A stretch of 64,000 nt of DNA from positions 244,801-308,800 of the forward strand of contig CADCHY010000006.1 in NCBI GenBank assembly GCA_902801365.1, given 5' to 3'. Shown here piece by piece: positions 62,655 to 64,000 of the stretch (positions within the stretch are counted from its first letter, which is position 1; the number at the start of each line of letters is the position of its first letter). Below the pieces are notes generated by a model. That model had not been told where the DNA came from. It ran no database searches and saw nothing but the letters and a program-made list of their open reading frames with translations. Source of the DNA: an uncultured Succiniclasticum sp. GTDB lineage: Bacteria > Bacillota > Negativicutes > Acidaminococcales > Acidaminococcaceae. A program made the position numbers and the translations under genes.

Positions 62655-62801
62655 TTCTTTCCCTCCTGAAATTTTAAAAAACATACTATTTTTCAATAAG
62701 ACCACTTACTTAAAACACTTCATTACAGTACCTTATTTATAGTTAAATTATACATCGTTTATACAACGCTTTTGTGACAAAGTTGCGACATTTTGGAAAA
62801 C

Positions 62802-63710
62802 TCATAATTCACAATCCGGGATCTCTATTTCTCCCATAAACACTTCCACTGCCGGCCCCTGCAGGTAAATGTGATCGTTTTCACTGGAGTAAGTTACCTT
62901 CAGCAAGCCACCCCGGGCCTGCACATTTAACGGTTTGTTCATGGCACCGGCCTTTTTCAGTTTCATGCAGGCATAAGTTACGGCACAGGCACCGGTTCCG
63001 CAGGCCAGGGTCTCACCGCTGCCCCGTTCCCATACCCTAAATTTCACGGTATTCTCATCGATTATCTGGGCAAATTCCGTATTTACACCTTCCGGGAACA
63101 GTTTATGATGTTCGAACTGCGGTCCCAAATCCTCAAGGTCGAGAGCATCCACATCTTTCACAAACACGATAAAATGCGGGTTGCCCATGGAAACGGCTGT
63201 ACCGTTAAAGAAGAACTTCTCTTTGTAGGTCTTGTTGTCCGTACCCACGATGGATGTTTCCCTGAGGACCAGCGACTGGTCCACAAAGATATAATGATCG
63301 GTAATCATGGGGATCATGCGGGGCCGGGTTTCGGGTTTTCCCATGTCTACCCGGGCCTCTGTTACCTTTCCGTCTTTAACCGTCAGTTCAATTTCCTTGA
63401 TGCCGGCCAGTGTTTCAATGGAAACCGGGTTTCTGTCAGTCAGGCCATGATCATATACGTACTTAGCAACACAGCGGATCCCGTTGCCGCACATTTTTCC
63501 TTCCGAACCGTCCGCATTAAACATGCGCATTCTAAAATCGGCGGAATCAGACGGACAAATCAGAATCAACCCGTCGCTTCCGATACCGTAATGATACCGG
63601 CTCACATATTTAGCCACCGCCTCAGGATTGGACATTTCCTGCTGCGTGCAGTCCACGTAAACATAATCGTTTCCGCAGCCGTGCATTTTGGAAAACTTAA
63701 ATTTCATCAT
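62802..63710 (-). CDS. dapF: Diaminopimelate epimerase
   Basis: 302 residues (or 301 from the second ATG). Converts LL- to meso-diaminopimelate, for lysine and peptidoglycan. Catalytic cysteines: GKMCGNGIRC (Cys74) and GETLACGTGAC (Cys237). MHGCGNDYVYVD at the start and the middle VSMGNPHFIVF are standard. A meso-DAP wall is expected for a Negativicute. SD AAGGAGAAGG. The rRNA operon lies upstream on the same strand, separated by a terminator. Confidence 0.96.
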   Translation of the reverse strand: MMKFKFSKMHGCGNDYVYVDCTQQEMSNPEAVAKYVSRYHYGIGSDGLILICPSDSADFRMRMFNADGSEGKMCGNGIRCVAKYVYDHGLTDRNPVSIETLAGIKEIELTVKDGKVTEARVDMGKPETRPRMIPMITDHYIFVDQSLVLRETSIVGTDNKTYKEKFFFNGTAVSMGNPHFIVFVKDVDALDLEDLGPQFEHHKLFPEGVNTEFAQIIDENTVKFRVWERGSGETLACGTGACAVTYACMKLKKAGAMNKPLNVQARGGLLKVTYSSENDHIYLQGPAVEVFMGEIEIPDCEL

Positions 63711-63874
63711 TCCTTCTCCTTGTATCTGTTTACCATTCTCTGGACAAATACAGTTTAAATTACTTTATAATGAAAACTGTTATATTATTATACACTTTTT
63801 AAAGAGAATGAACAAGTATAAAACAAAATGAATAATTTTAACAATGTATAATTTTCAAGAACTTCGATAGAAGA

Positions 63875-63906
63875 CAAAAAAGCCCCCGCACATAATGTGC
63901 GGGGGC
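63875..63906 (-). terminator. Terminator of the rRNA operon
   Basis: GCCCCCGCACATAATGTGCGGGGGC is a near-perfect palindrome just after the 5S 3' end, with a T-run on the minus strand. Confidence 0.95.
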
Positions 63907-63916
63907 TTCCGTTTAA

Positions 63917-64000
63917 CCGGCAACAATCTATCCTCCCGGGCCGCTTCCAGCCAAGTACTTTCGACGCGTGAGAGCTTAACTGCTGTGTTCGGGATGGGAA
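63917..64000 (-). rRNA. rrf: 5S ribosomal RNA, 3' part (cut by window edge)
   Basis: The minus strand reads through the conserved 5S segments (TTCCCATCCCGAACACAGCA, GTTAAGCTCTCACGCGTCGA, then AAGTACTTGGCTGGAAGCGG) and ends GGGAGGATAGATTGTTGCCGG. About 84 of roughly 117 nt are present. It implies a 16S-23S-5S operon to the right on the minus strand. Confidence 0.93.

Overview
The window reads as chromosomal DNA of a Gram-negative-type Firmicute of the class Negativicutes, most likely family Acidaminococcaceae (Acidaminococcus or Phascolarctobacterium-like). The gene neighbourhoods are typical of Firmicutes (recN-argR-nadK-tlyA-dxs-ispA-xseBA, nusB-DUF2273-amaP-asp23-efp, ruvX-ireB, addAB). Several genes only make sense with an outer membrane: two AsmA-like proteins and a PagL-like lipid A deacylase. 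The taxonomic call is inference; the partial 5S rRNA at the right edge is too short to settle it. Nearly everything is on the minus strand; only three protein genes (NSS transporter, PagL-like enzyme, TauE/SafE permease) are on the plus strand.

Layout, left to right. 1-17.7 kb is a dense housekeeping block: DNA repair (recN, xseAB), arginine regulation, NAD kinase, the DXP isoprenoid pathway (dxs, ispA), a Kae1-like protein, nusB, the alkaline-shock/envelope proteins (amaP, asp23), efp, an Xaa-Pro peptidase, a U32 peptidase, mltG, a DUF1292 protein with an unusual His/Cys-rich insert, an AsmA-like protein, ruvX and ireB. 18-28 kb is a probable operon rarA-asmA2-addB-addA, followed by a stand-alone metQ. 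29-38.4 kb holds an SGNH/CE2-like esterase, mscL with a zinc ribbon, an NSS transporter, hydE (flanked by two inverted copies of a structured hairpin element), an enoyl-CoA hydratase, an M20 amidohydrolase, a second orphan metQ, an SH3b protein and tcdA.

38.5-45.5 kb is an accessory stretch of secreted, lipoprotein or unknown proteins. It includes a PagL-like enzyme, a papain-like protein, TauE and a lipoprotein barnase paired with barstar. 45.6-53 kb returns to metabolism: two-subunit fumarase-type hydratase, YfcE, RdgB, a CofE-like protein, YbgC, TrmO, a glycine-zipper repeat protein and a PEP mutase/isocitrate lyase-superfamily enzyme. 53.7-59.6 kb carries tRNA-Ser(CGA), tadA, an ABC-F ATPase, and the sugar-nucleotide operon (phosphohexomutase-galU-galE). 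59.8-62.1 kb is a two-gene ATPase plus HNH nuclease cassette that matches the Septu (PtuA/PtuB) anti-phage defence architecture. The window ends with a small secreted protein, dapF, and the 3' end of a 5S rRNA with a strong terminator.

The most notable items are the Septu-like cassette, the lipid-anchored barnase/barstar pair, the covarying hairpin elements around hydE, the Fe-S-type cysteine sets in both AddA and AddB, and the metal-binding-looking insert in the DUF1292 protein. All functional calls come from motif recognition by eye; no database search was run.
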